From the NCBI RefSeq assembly GCF_900176205.1, contig NZ_LT859959.1, forward strand, positions 1,984,001 through 2,048,000: a stretch of DNA of 64,000 nucleotides, in the 5' to 3' direction. Both the position numbers and the translations under genes were made by a program. The DNA is from Bradyrhizobium sp. ORS 285 (GTDB lineage: Bacteria > Pseudomonadota > Alphaproteobacteria > Rhizobiales > Xanthobacteraceae). Positions 44,377 through 52,981 of this stretch are shown in pieces. Positions within the stretch are counted from its first letter, which is position 1; each line of letters starts with the position of its first letter. A model generated the notes under the pieces. It searched no databases and was not told where the DNA came from. It saw only the letters and a program-made list of their open reading frames with translations.

Positions 44377-45201
44377 ATGCCCGTTCTCAAAACCAATGAC
44401 GGCACAGAGATTTACTACAAAGACTGGGGTACCGGTCAGCCGATCGTGTTCAGCCATGGATGGCCGCTGTCGTCGGATGATTGGGATGCGCAGATGATGT
44501 TCTTCCTCAATCACGGCTTCCGCGTCATCGCCCATGACCGCCGCGGCCATGGCCGCTCGGCCCAGGTCTCCGACGGCTACGACATGGACCATTACGCCGA
44601 CGATCTCGCCGCGCTCACCGCGCATCTCGACCTCAAGAACGCCATCCATGTCGGCCATTCCACCGGCGGTGGCGAGGTCGTGCACTATCTCGCACGCCAC
44701 GGCGAGAGCCGCGCGGCCAAGGCCGCGATCATCGCCGCGGTGCCGCCGCTGATGGTGCAGACCGCGGCCAATCCCGGCGGCCTGCCCAAGTCGGTATTCG
44801 ACGACTTCCAGACCCAGACCGCGACCCGCCGCGCGGAGTTCTACCGCGAGATCGCCGCCGGCCCGTTCTACGGCTTCAACAAGCCGGGCGCGAAGCCGTC
44901 CGAGGCTGTCATCCAGAACTGGTGGCGGCAGGGCATGATGGGCAGCGCGAAGGCGCATTATGACGGAGTCGTTGCGTTCTCGCAGACCGACTTCACCGAG
45001 GATCTGAAGAAGCTCACGCTGCCGGTGCTGGTGATGCACAGCGAGGACGATCAGATCGTGCCTTACGCCGACTCCGCGCCGCTGTCGGCCAAGCTGCTGA
45101 AGAACGGCACGCTGAAGACCTACAAGGGCTTCCCGCACGGCATGCCGACCACCGAGGCCGCGACCATCAACGCCGACCTCTTGGCCTTCATCAAGGGCTG
45201 A
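44377..45201 (+). CDS. Alpha/beta hydrolase (non-heme haloperoxidase / arylesterase-like)
   Basis: The 274-residue protein has IVFSHGWPLSSDDWDAQM (oxyanion region), GHSTGGGEV with nucleophile Ser95, an acidic residue in HSEDDQIVPY and the catalytic His in KGFPHGMPTT. This is the cofactor-free haloperoxidase/arylesterase branch of the family, of typical length. No signal peptide is present. It opens the gene cluster divergent from the AraC-type regulator, with a YcaC-like hydrolase gene 35 bp downstream. Substrate unknown; an ester or lactone is likely. Confidence 0.9.
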   Translation: MPVLKTNDGTEIYYKDWGTGQPIVFSHGWPLSSDDWDAQMMFFLNHGFRVIAHDRRGHGRSAQVSDGYDMDHYADDLAALTAHLDLKNAIHVGHSTGGGEVVHYLARHGESRAAKAAIIAAVPPLMVQTAANPGGLPKSVFDDFQTQTATRRAEFYREIAAGPFYGFNKPGAKPSEAVIQNWWRQGMMGSAKAHYDGVVAFSQTDFTEDLKKLTLPVLVMHSEDDQIVPYADSAPLSAKLLKNGTLKTYKGFPHGMPTTEAATINADLLAFIKG

Positions 45202-45236
45202 CGCCCTCTGCATCACACATCTGTCACGGAGATCTC

Positions 45237-45881
45237 ATGTCCAAGCTCGAAATGCTGACGCCCCAGAACTGCGCCGTCGCTCTGATCGACTATCAGCCGG
45301 CGATGTATCAGGGCGTGCAGTCGCACGACCGTCTCGGCGTGTTCAACAACATCCAGATCGTCGCCAAGGCGGCCAAGCTCTTCAAGCTGCCGACCGTGAT
45401 CACGACCGTCGCCAAGGATTCGTTCTCCGGCCCGTTCATGCCGGAGATCACCGATCTCTTCCCGGAGCACGACATCGTCGACCGCACGGCGATGAATTCC
45501 TGGCTCGATGCCGGCTTCCGCAAGCAGGTCGCCGCGACCGGCCGCAAGAAGTTCATCATCGCGGGACTCTGGACCGAGGCCTGCGTGCTGTTTCCTACGC
45601 TCGACATGCTGCGCGAGGGCTATGAGATCTACATCCCCGCCGATGCCTGCGGCGACCTCTCGCTCGAGGCGCACAACCGCGCGATGGATCGCGCCGTGCA
45701 GGCCGGCGCGGTGCCGATCACCTCGTGCCAGTTCGCCTTCGAGCTGCAGCAGGACTGGGCGCGCGCCGAGACCTATGACGGCATGATGGAGATCCTCAAG
45801 GCGCATTCGCCCTACGGCATCCAGATCCGCTTCTCGAAATGGGCGCTCGGCGAGCACGCTTCCGAAGGCGGCCCGAAGTAG
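45237..45881 (+). CDS. YcaC-like isochorismatase-family hydrolase
   Basis: The 214-residue protein shows VALIDYQPAMYQGV with Asp18, a later DRTAMNSW with Arg83, and the nucleophile-bearing loop GLWTEACVLFPTL with Cys116. This arrangement, with Arg where nicotinamidases have Lys, is that of YcaC-type hydrolases (as I recall, Asp19/Arg84/Cys118 in E. coli YcaC). Their physiological substrate is not established. The enzyme should be cytoplasmic. It lies between the alpha/beta hydrolase and the XapX gene with gaps of 35 and 14 bp, implying one transcript. Confidence 0.88.
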   Translation: MSKLEMLTPQNCAVALIDYQPAMYQGVQSHDRLGVFNNIQIVAKAAKLFKLPTVITTVAKDSFSGPFMPEITDLFPEHDIVDRTAMNSWLDAGFRKQVAATGRKKFIIAGLWTEACVLFPTLDMLREGYEIYIPADACGDLSLEAHNRAMDRAVQAGAVPITSCQFAFELQQDWARAETYDGMMEILKAHSPYGIQIRFSKWALGEHASEGGPK

Positions 45882-45895
45882 CGCTGGAGCATCCC

Positions 45896-46183
45896 ATGAA
45901 GATCTATCTGTTCTCGCTCGGGGCAGGGCTCTTGGTCGGCGTGATCTACAGCCTGCTTCAGGTCCGCTCGCCGGCGCCGCCACTGGTGGCGCTGGTCGGC
46001 CTGCTCGGCATCCTCGTCGGAGAGCAGGTGATCCCCGTGGGCAGGCAGCTCTTGAACGGCAGCAGCATGGCTGCGGCCTGGCAGAAGGCGGCCTGCGCCA
46101 CGCACATTTTTGGCCTGCTGCCCGGCCATCACGGCCGGGCGGACACCACCCCTCACGCTGCGCCAGACGAGAAGGCCTCATGA
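45896..46183 (+). CDS. XapX-domain small membrane protein
   Basis: The 95-residue protein starts at ATG 45896 with GGAG six bases upstream. Two hydrophobic segments (about 5-22 and 30-45) contain LGAGLLVGVIYSLLQVRSPAPP and VALVGLLGILVGEQ, the XapX (DUF1427) signature. A polar C-terminal tail with CATHIFGLLPGHHGR follows. The function of XapX proteins is not known; they recur beside YcaC-like hydrolases. The stop overlaps the next gene's ATG at ATGA (46180-46183), indicating translational coupling. Confidence 0.88.
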   Translation: MKIYLFSLGAGLLVGVIYSLLQVRSPAPPLVALVGLLGILVGEQVIPVGRQLLNGSSMAAAWQKAACATHIFGLLPGHHGRADTTPHAAPDEKAS

Positions 46184-48057
46184 GCGACCATCCCGATCTC
46201 ATCCTGCATCGCGGCCTGTTCACGACGCTCGACCGTTCCAATCCCCAGGCGAATGCGGTCGCGATCCAGGACGGCGTGTTCACGGCCGTCGGCCATGAGC
46301 AGGACGTCATGAAGCTCGCCGGCCCCGCGACGAAGATGATCGACCTCAAGGGCCGCCGCGTGCTGCCGGGGCTGATCGACAATCACCTGCACATCATCCG
46401 CGGCGGCCTCAACTTCAACATGGAGCTGCGCTGGGACGGCGTGCGCTCGCTGGCGGACGCCATGGCGATGCTGAAGGCGCAGGTCGCGATCACCCCGCCG
46501 CCGCAATGGGTGCGCGTCGTCGGCGGCTTCACCGAGCATCAATTCGCCGAGAAGCGGCTGCCGACGATCGACGAGCTCAATGCGGTGGCGCCTGATACGC
46601 CGGTGTTCCTGCTGCATCTCTACGACCGCGCCATCCTCAACGGCGCCGCGCTGCGCGCCGTCGGCTACGACAAGGACACGCCGCAGCCGCCCGGCGGCGA
46701 GATCACGCGCGACGCCCATGGCAATCCCACCGGATTGCTGCTCGCCAAGCCGAACGCCGCGATCCTCTATGCGACGTTGGCCAAGGGACCGAAGCTGCCG
46801 TTCGACTATCAGCTCAACTCGACGCGGCACTTCATGCGCGAGCTGAACCGGCTCGGCGTCACCGGCGCGATCGACGCGGGCGGCGGCTTTCAGAACTATC
46901 CGGACGACTATGCCGTGATCCAGAAGCTGTCCGATGACGGCCAGCTCACGATCCGGCTCGCCTACAATCTGTTCACGCAGAAGCCGAAGGGCGAGAAGGA
47001 CGACTTCCTGCGCTGGACGCAGAGTTCGTCCTACAAGCAGGGCAACGACTATTTCCGCCACAACGGCGCCGGCGAGATGCTGGTGTTCTCGGCCGCCGAT
47101 TTCGAGGATTTCCGCGTGCCGCGGCCGGACATGCCGGCCGAGATGGAAGGCGAGCTCGAGGAGGTCGTGCGCATCCTCGTGCACAACAAATGGCCGTGGC
47201 GGCTGCACGCGACCTATGACGAGACCATCTCGCGCGCGCTCGACGTGTTCGAGAAGGTCAACCAGGATACGCCCCTCGACGGCATCAATTGGTTCTTCGA
47301 CCATGCCGAGACCATCTCGGATCAGTCGATCGATCGAATCGCGGCGCTCGGCGGCGGCATCGCCGTGCAGCACCGAATGGCCTATCAGGGCGAATACTTC
47401 GTCGAGCGCTACGGTTATGGCGTGGCCGAGGCGACGCCGCCGGTGAAGAAGATCTTGGACAAGGGCGTGAAGGTCTCCGCCGGCACCGATGCGACGCGGG
47501 TCGCGTCCTACAATCCCTGGGTCTCGCTGGCGTGGCTGGTGACCGGCCGCACCGTCGGCGGCCTGCGGCTTTATCCTCAGCGCAACTGCCTCGATCGCGA
47601 GACCGCTTTGCGGATGTGGACGGAAAACGTGACCTGGTTCTCCAATGAAGAGGGCAAAAAGGGCCGCATCGAAGTCGGTCAGTTCGCTGATCTGATTGTG
47701 CCGGACCGCGACTTCTTCGCCTGTGCTGAAGCCGAGATCGCCGACATCACCAGTGAGCTCACCATGGTCGGCGGCCGCGTCGTCTACGCGGCGTCCGACT
47801 TCAAGACGCTCGACGATGCCGCGCCGCCGCCGGCGATGCCCGACTGGTCCCCCGTGCGCCGCTTCGGCGGCTACGGTGCGTGGCTTGCGAAGGATGACAC
47901 CGGCGCGGTGCGCGCCCAGGCGATGCAGATGTGCGGCTGCGCCAATACCTGCGGTGTGCACGGCCACGACCACGCCCGGTCCTGGTCGAGCCAGCTGCCG
48001 GTGTCCGACCTCAAGAGCTTCTGGGGCGCGCTCGGTTGCGCCTGCTGGGCGGTGTGA
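46180..48057 (+). CDS. YtcJ-like amidohydrolase with a Cys/His-rich C-terminal tail
   Basis: The 625-residue protein has the metal-dependent amidohydrolase fold of YtcJ-like enzymes. It shows RVLPGLIDNHLHIIRGG with the first metal His-x-His, an FDHAETISDQ region and FADLIVPDRDFF near the C-terminal beta domain. The last 45 residues hold MCGCANTCGVHGHDHARSW and GALGCACWAV, an unusual concentration of Cys and His that suggests an extra metal or Fe-S site. No signal peptide. It is translationally coupled to XapX upstream and to DoxX downstream (TGATG). Substrate not predictable. Confidence 0.88.
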   Translation: MSDHPDLILHRGLFTTLDRSNPQANAVAIQDGVFTAVGHEQDVMKLAGPATKMIDLKGRRVLPGLIDNHLHIIRGGLNFNMELRWDGVRSLADAMAMLKAQVAITPPPQWVRVVGGFTEHQFAEKRLPTIDELNAVAPDTPVFLLHLYDRAILNGAALRAVGYDKDTPQPPGGEITRDAHGNPTGLLLAKPNAAILYATLAKGPKLPFDYQLNSTRHFMRELNRLGVTGAIDAGGGFQNYPDDYAVIQKLSDDGQLTIRLAYNLFTQKPKGEKDDFLRWTQSSSYKQGNDYFRHNGAGEMLVFSAADFEDFRVPRPDMPAEMEGELEEVVRILVHNKWPWRLHATYDETISRALDVFEKVNQDTPLDGINWFFDHAETISDQSIDRIAALGGGIAVQHRMAYQGEYFVERYGYGVAEATPPVKKILDKGVKVSAGTDATRVASYNPWVSLAWLVTGRTVGGLRLYPQRNCLDRETALRMWTENVTWFSNEEGKKGRIEVGQFADLIVPDRDFFACAEAEIADITSELTMVGGRVVYAASDFKTLDDAAPPPAMPDWSPVRRFGGYGAWLAKDDTGAVRAQAMQMCGCANTCGVHGHDHARSWSSQLPVSDLKSFWGALGCACWAV

Positions 48058-48482
48058 TGGCCGCGATCCCGGACACACCGCGGCCGATCGCTACGGTGCT
48101 CGCCTGGCCCTGGCTGTGGCCCGCGGCCCGGCTCGCGCTGGTCTCGGCGTATCTGATCGGCGGCGTCCAGAAGCTCACGGACTTCCCCGGCGCGATCGCC
48201 GAGCAGGCCCATTTCGGCCTGCAGCCGGCGGCGCTCTGGGCCGTGGCCGCGATCGCGGTCGAGCTGATCGGCTCAGTGCTCGTCGTGGCCAACCGGTTCG
48301 TCTGGCTCGGCGCCGGTGCGCTCGGCGTGCTGACATCAGTCGCCATGCTCACCGCCAACGACTTCTGGCACATGGAGGGCCATGACCGGTTCATGGCGCT
48401 CAATTCCTTCTTCGAGCATCTCGGCCTGATCGCAGGCCTCGTGCTCGTCTCCATCATGTCCTGGCGCGCGCGGCGCGCCTGA
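48057..48482 (+). CDS. DoxX-family membrane protein
   Basis: The 141-residue protein has four hydrophobic segments and the DoxX pattern (LALVSAYLIGGVQKLTDF with a following Pro/Gly, and AVAAIAVELIGSVLVV). The ATG at 48057 overlaps the amidohydrolase stop by one base (TGATG). DoxX proteins are proposed membrane components of oxidative or thiol-linked complexes, but roles vary. It sits in the middle of the AraC-linked cluster. Confidence 0.85.
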   Translation: MAAIPDTPRPIATVLAWPWLWPAARLALVSAYLIGGVQKLTDFPGAIAEQAHFGLQPAALWAVAAIAVELIGSVLVVANRFVWLGAGALGVLTSVAMLTANDFWHMEGHDRFMALNSFFEHLGLIAGLVLVSIMSWRARRA

Positions 48483-48509
48483 TCCGGTTTCTCTTTGTCT
48501 GAGGTTGTC

Positions 48510-49400
48510 ATGATCCGCTCCCGTGATCTGCTCGGCGCGCTCGTCGCCACCACGCTGCTCGCCGCTCCCGCATTCGCCAAGGACAGCGCGCCGCTGATCG
48601 GCGTCGGCGCGCAATACGACACGACCCACGTCTATGTCGCGCCCGACGATGTCGAGAAGTTCGTGACGAGCTTCCTCGCCACCTTCGGCGGCCAGAGCAC
48701 CAAGCAGGTGGTCGCGACGGTGACGCCGACCCCGAGCAGCACGACCTCGCAGCTGTTGCAGACGCCGGTCGGCACGGTCTCGCTGTTCGGCTTCAAGACC
48801 GGCATCCCGTATCCGTTCGGCGCCGAGCGCACCGGCTATCTCGTCACCGACATGGACGCGGCGATCAAGGCGGCCAAGGCCGCCGGCGCCGACGTGGTGG
48901 TCGCGCCGTTCCCCGATCCGATCGGCCGCGATGCCGTGATCCAGTGGCCGGGCGGCGTCAACATGCAGCTGTACTGGCACACGACCAAGCCGTCCTATGC
49001 CGCCTTCGAGACCGTTCCCGAGAATCGCGTCTATGTCTCGCCGGATCGTGCTGAGGCCTTCACACGCGCCTTCCTGCGCTTTGCGAAGGGCAAGGTCGTC
49101 TCGGACGAGGCCAAGGCGCCCGGCCTCGAGATCGGCCGCCCGAATGATCATTACCGGCGCATCCGCATCGAGTCGGTGTTCGGCCGCATGACCGTGCTCG
49201 TCACCGATGGCCATCTGCCGTATCCGTTCGGCCGCGAGATGACCGGCTATGAGGTCGCCGATCTCAAGGCCACGCTCGACAAGGCCAAGGGCGCGGGCGC
49301 GACCGTGCTGGTCGAGCCGTTCACCGCCGACAAGCGCGAGCAGGCGCTGGTGCAATTTCCCGGCGGCTATGTCGCGGAGATCCACGCGCTGGTAAAGTAG
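48510..49400 (+). CDS. Exported VOC (glyoxalase-fold) protein with two repeats
   Basis: The 296-residue protein is placed at ATG 48510 after GAGG. It has a signal peptide (about 1-24, ending PAFAKD). The two halves are alike: YPFGAERTGYLVTDMDAAIKAAKAAGADVVVAPFPD and YPFGREMTGYEVADLKATLDKAKGAGATVLVEPFTAD. Together they form a duplicated VOC-fold domain. Export of a VOC protein is uncommon. The canonical metal-binding His/Glu set is not clear, so it may be non-enzymatic. It lies 27 bp after DoxX and four bases before the porin gene, within the same transcript. Confidence 0.78.
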   Translation: MIRSRDLLGALVATTLLAAPAFAKDSAPLIGVGAQYDTTHVYVAPDDVEKFVTSFLATFGGQSTKQVVATVTPTPSSTTSQLLQTPVGTVSLFGFKTGIPYPFGAERTGYLVTDMDAAIKAAKAAGADVVVAPFPDPIGRDAVIQWPGGVNMQLYWHTTKPSYAAFETVPENRVYVSPDRAEAFTRAFLRFAKGKVVSDEAKAPGLEIGRPNDHYRRIRIESVFGRMTVLVTDGHLPYPFGREMTGYEVADLKATLDKAKGAGATVLVEPFTADKREQALVQFPGGYVAEIHALVK

Positions 49401-49404
49401 CCGG

Positions 49405-50814
49405 ATGGGGGCGCGCGTGGGAATCGCTCGGGCACTGACGAGGACGGCGGCCGCTGCTGCGATGATGGCGGGGTCATGCGGCGTGGCCATCGCCGAGGAC
49501 GACCGTCCCGCCATCCGCACCAACCGCTGGCAGGAGGACTGGTCCGCCCTCGCCAATCCGGCGCTGCGCACAGGCCCGTTCGATCCGATCAAATACATCC
49601 CGTTGCAGGCCGGCGTGCCGCAGAGCTACGTCTCGTTCGGCACGACCCTGCGCGAGCGGTTCGAGAGCCTGGATGCGGCGAGCTTCGGCATCGGCGGCGC
49701 CAAGCCCGACTCTCACGTCCTGCAGCGCCTGCAGATCCATGCCGACGCGCATTTCGACGAGCATTGGCAGGCTTTCGTCCAGCTCGAGGACATCAGAGCC
49801 TTCGGCAAGGCCAACATCACCTCGGTCGACCAGGATCCGCTCGATCTTCGGCTCGCTTTCCTGGCCTACGTCAATGCCACCGCGCAGGGCACGTTCAAGG
49901 CTCGCGTCGGGCGGCAGGATTTCGACTTCGACCTGCAGCGCTTCGTCTCGTCGCGCGACGGGCCGAACGTGCGGCAATCCTTCGATGCGCTGTGGGGCGA
50001 TTGGGAGAGCGGTCCCTGGCGCTTCATCGGCTTCGTCAGCCAGCCGGTGCAGTACAATCTGGCGCGTCCGTTCGACGATACATCCAACGGCAAGTTCCTA
50101 TTCCACACCTTCCGCGTCGAGCGGCAGGTGCTCGGCACCAACGAGCTGTCCTCGTATTACTCCTACTATCAGCGCGACAATGCCCGCTTCCTCGATGCCG
50201 CGGGTCTCGAGCAGCGCCACGTGCTCGACCTCCGCTTCGCCGGCAAGCTCGCCGGCTTCGACTGGGATCTCGAGGCGATGGGGCAGGCGGGCTCGGTCGG
50301 TGCCAAGCAGATCCGCGCCTGGGGCGCAGGCGCCCGCGCCGGCTATACGTTCGCTGATGTCGCGTGGCAGCCGCGTATCGGCCTGCAGCTCGATGGCGCC
50401 TCCGGCGACCGCCATCCGGGGGATGGCAGGATCGAGACCTTCAATCCGCTGTTCCCGAACGGCTATTATTTCTCGCTGGCCGGCTTCACCGGCTACACCA
50501 ATCTGATCCACCTCAAGCCGTCGCTGACCGTGAAGCCCACGGCTGCGCTGTCCTTCATGGCCGCGATCGGCCTGCAATGGCGCGCGACGACGGCGGATGC
50601 GATCTACGTCCAGCCCAATGTCGCGGTGGCCGGCACGGCCGGGCAGGGCAGTCTCTGGTCCGGCGTCTATGCGCAGCTCCGCGCCGACTACCGTTTCAAC
50701 GCCAACCTCACCGGCGCCCTCGAAGCCGTGCACTATGAGATCGGCGACACGCTGCGCCGCGTCGGGGGACACGATTCGAACTACCTCGGCATCGAGCTGA
50801 AATACGCGCTCTGA
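49405..50814 (+). CDS. Alginate-export-family outer membrane porin
   Basis: The 469-residue protein has a signal peptide (about 1-30, ending VAIAED). Landmarks of the alginate_exp family are YVSFGTTLRERFESLDAASFG, an early QIHADAHFDEHWQAFVQLED, KARVGRQDFDFDLQRFVSSRDGPNVRQSFDA and a C-terminal beta-barrel ending GIELKYAL. The family includes AlgE, but many members are pores for other small solutes. No alginate-synthesis genes are near. It starts four bases after the VOC gene stop. A substrate channel for the cluster's enzymes is plausible. Confidence 0.88.
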   Translation: MGARVGIARALTRTAAAAAMMAGSCGVAIAEDDRPAIRTNRWQEDWSALANPALRTGPFDPIKYIPLQAGVPQSYVSFGTTLRERFESLDAASFGIGGAKPDSHVLQRLQIHADAHFDEHWQAFVQLEDIRAFGKANITSVDQDPLDLRLAFLAYVNATAQGTFKARVGRQDFDFDLQRFVSSRDGPNVRQSFDALWGDWESGPWRFIGFVSQPVQYNLARPFDDTSNGKFLFHTFRVERQVLGTNELSSYYSYYQRDNARFLDAAGLEQRHVLDLRFAGKLAGFDWDLEAMGQAGSVGAKQIRAWGAGARAGYTFADVAWQPRIGLQLDGASGDRHPGDGRIETFNPLFPNGYYFSLAGFTGYTNLIHLKPSLTVKPTAALSFMAAIGLQWRATTADAIYVQPNVAVAGTAGQGSLWSGVYAQLRADYRFNANLTGALEAVHYEIGDTLRRVGGHDSNYLGIELKYAL

Positions 50815-50833
50815 CCAACGAAGGCAGAAACCT

Positions 50834-51523
50834 ATGGCGACCACCGACTCGCGCATCGTCCCGCTGCTTCTCAGCGTCAATGCCGGCTATGTCGACACCG
50901 CCGGCTTCCTGGCGCTGCAGGGCCTGTTCACCGCGCATGTCACCGGCAACTTCGTGACCTTCGGCGCGGCGCTGGCGCTCGGGACTTCGGGCGCAATCGC
51001 CAAGCTGCTGGCGCTGCCGGTGTTCTGCATCGTCGTGATCGCGACGCGGCTGACGGGCACCTGGTTGTCGCGCAAATGGTCGCGCGCCTTCGAGGTCCTG
51101 ATCGCGGTCAAGCTGGTGCTGCTCGTGCTCGGCGCCGCGCTGGCGATCCATTTCGGCCCGTTCCACAATGGCGACAGCCATGAGGCGATCCTCACCGGCA
51201 TGGTGCTGGTCGCGGCGATGGCGATCCAGAACGCCGTCCATCGCATCCATCTGCCGACGTCACCGCCATCGACCCTGATGACCGGCACCACCACGCAGGT
51301 GATGATCGACATCGCCGACAAGATCTATGTCGGCGACAAGGGGCAGGCGCCACCGCCGGGACGGCTGGTCCAGATGGCGGTCAACGTCGCGGCCTTCGCG
51401 CTCGGCTGCGGGGGCGCCGCGCTGCTGTTCGTCAGGCTCGGCAGCTGGTGCTTCGTGATCCCGCCGGTCGTCGCTGCGCTGACGCTCATCGTACGCATGG
51501 CTGGTCCGCAGCCGACGCGCTGA
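50834..51523 (+). CDS. YoaK/DUF1275-family membrane protein
   Basis: The 229-residue protein has about six hydrophobic segments. VNAGYVDTAGFLALQGLFTAHVTGNFVTFGAALA is the DUF1275 signature, and TSPPSTLMTGTTTQVMID appears later. The function of the family is unknown. It follows the porin by 19 bp and is the last gene of the cluster starting at 44377; a 176-bp gap with a candidate operator follows. Confidence 0.88.
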   Translation: MATTDSRIVPLLLSVNAGYVDTAGFLALQGLFTAHVTGNFVTFGAALALGTSGAIAKLLALPVFCIVVIATRLTGTWLSRKWSRAFEVLIAVKLVLLVLGAALAIHFGPFHNGDSHEAILTGMVLVAAMAIQNAVHRIHLPTSPPSTLMTGTTTQVMIDIADKIYVGDKGQAPPPGRLVQMAVNVAAFALGCGGAALLFVRLGSWCFVIPPVVAALTLIVRMAGPQPTR

Positions 51524-51642
51524 ACTAAACTCATCTTTGGCTCCAGCGGCCGGTCCGAGCGTGCCCACGATTGGATGACGGAAATTTTAAGTCTCCCTCA
51601 CGAAAAGTTATCGATCCCGAAGCGGGGCTCCGGGCTTGCCTG

Positions 51643-51695
51643 TTGACAACCGTCATCTATTTTAGAACGGAACAGTTTCGTTCTTTTCGGAGCGC
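51643..51695 (+). promoter_or_regulatory. Promoter/operator region of the EmrAB-like efflux pair
   Basis: TTGACA lies at 51643-51648. A palindrome with half-sites AGAACG (51664-51669) and CGTTCT (51679-51684) and a centre GAACAGTTT follows, typical in spacing of a TetR- or MarR-type operator. No good -10 box sits 16-18 bases from the TTGACA, so promoter assignment is tentative. The ribosome site GGAG is at 51689-51692. No regulator gene is adjacent. Confidence 0.55.
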
Positions 51696-51699
51696 CGAA

Positions 51700-52971
51700 A
51701 TGGCCGTCCAGTCGTCGTCCACTACCGAGTCCACGCCTCCCTCCAAGCCTGCCGACCAGACCGTCCCGGCGCGCGAGCGCGCGCTCAAGCAGTGGCGCGG
51801 CGACGCCGTCAAGGAGCTCCGCCGCGAAGCCGATCGCGAAACGGAGCGGCCGGATGAGCCAGCTCCTCCGCAAGAGGAACAAAGTGAGCAGGGCGACAAG
51901 CCGCGCATGGGCCTGCTGCGGCGGCATCCAATCGGCGCCGCGGTCGGGCTCGTTCTGCTGCTCGCCGCCGCCGCTGGCGGCTACGTGTATTACGATGCGG
52001 CGAGCCATTTCGAGAGCACCGACGACGCCTTCATCGCCGCCCGGCAGTTCTCGATCGCGCCAAAGGTCTCGGGCTACATCACCGCGGTTCCGGTCACCGA
52101 CAACCAGCACGTCAAGGCTGGCGATGTGATCGCGCGCATCGACGACCGCGATTACAAGACGGCGCTGGCCCAGGCCGAGGCGCAGGTCAGGTCTGCGGAG
52201 GCGGCGATCCACAACATCGACGCCCAGATCGCGGTTCAGCAGGCACAGATCACGGCGGGCGAGGCCCAGGTCGAGCAGTCCCAGGCTGGGGAGACGTTCG
52301 CCGAGCAGCAGGCCAAGCGCTATCAGGACCTCGCCCGCACCGGCTCCGGCACGGTGCAGAGCGAGCAGCAATACACCTCGCAGCTCCAGCAGGCGAAGGC
52401 CGCGCTGACGTCGGCGCAGGCCAATCTGCAGGTCGCGCAGCGCCAGTTGGAATCGTTGAAAGCCCAGCGCGAGAGCGCCGACGCCAATCTTGCGCAGGCG
52501 CAGGCGCAGCGCGACCAGGCCCAGCTCAATCTGTCTTACACCACCGTGACCGCGGCGCAGCCCGGCCGCGTCGTCAACCTCAGCGCCGCCGACGGCCAGT
52601 TCGCCGCTCAAGGCACGGCGCTGTCGATGTTCGTGCCCGACGAGGTCTGGGTCACTGCGAATTTCAAGGAGACCCAGCTCGACCAGATGCGCCCCGGCCA
52701 GCCGGTGACCCTGGAGATCGATGCTTATCCCGAGCGTGAGATCCGCGGCCATGTCGCGAGCGTGCAGTCCGGCTCGGGTCCGGCGTTCTCGCTGCTGCCG
52801 CCGCAGAATGCGACCGGCAACTACGTCAAGATCGTGCAGCGCGTTCCCGTGAAGATCGAGATGGACGATCCGCCGACCGACGTCGCACTCGGACCGGGCA
52901 TGTCGGTGGTGCCGAAGGTGCGGGTCGATCCCAAGCCGTCGCTCTACGAGCGGCTGAAGGCCGTGCTGTAA
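51700..52971 (+). CDS. HlyD/EmrA-family periplasmic adaptor of a tripartite efflux pump
   Basis: The 423-residue protein starts at ATG 51700, seven bases after GGAG. A polar, acidic N-terminal segment of about 70 residues precedes one membrane anchor (AAVGLVLLLAAAAGGYVYYDA). A lipoyl/barrel-sandwich half (FIAARQFSIAPKVSGYI) and a long coiled-coil hairpin rich in Gln/Ala (about 175-290) come next. The second half contains QPGRVVNLSAADGQFAAQGT. This is EmrA layout. It would link the inner-membrane DHA2 transporter, encoded 10 bp downstream, to an outer-membrane channel. The cytoplasmic acidic N-terminus is longer than in EmrA. Confidence 0.92.
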   Translation: MAVQSSSTTESTPPSKPADQTVPARERALKQWRGDAVKELRREADRETERPDEPAPPQEEQSEQGDKPRMGLLRRHPIGAAVGLVLLLAAAAGGYVYYDAASHFESTDDAFIAARQFSIAPKVSGYITAVPVTDNQHVKAGDVIARIDDRDYKTALAQAEAQVRSAEAAIHNIDAQIAVQQAQITAGEAQVEQSQAGETFAEQQAKRYQDLARTGSGTVQSEQQYTSQLQQAKAALTSAQANLQVAQRQLESLKAQRESADANLAQAQAQRDQAQLNLSYTTVTAAQPGRVVNLSAADGQFAAQGTALSMFVPDEVWVTANFKETQLDQMRPGQPVTLEIDAYPEREIRGHVASVQSGSGPAFSLLPPQNATGNYVKIVQRVPVKIEMDDPPTDVALGPGMSVVPKVRVDPKPSLYERLKAVL

Positions 52972-52981
52972 GAGGTCCGTC

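Noticed and set aside
44377..51523. Interpreting the porin as evidence for alginate production
   Set aside because: No alginate polymerase, epimerase or lyase genes are in the cluster, and the porin family has many non-alginate members.
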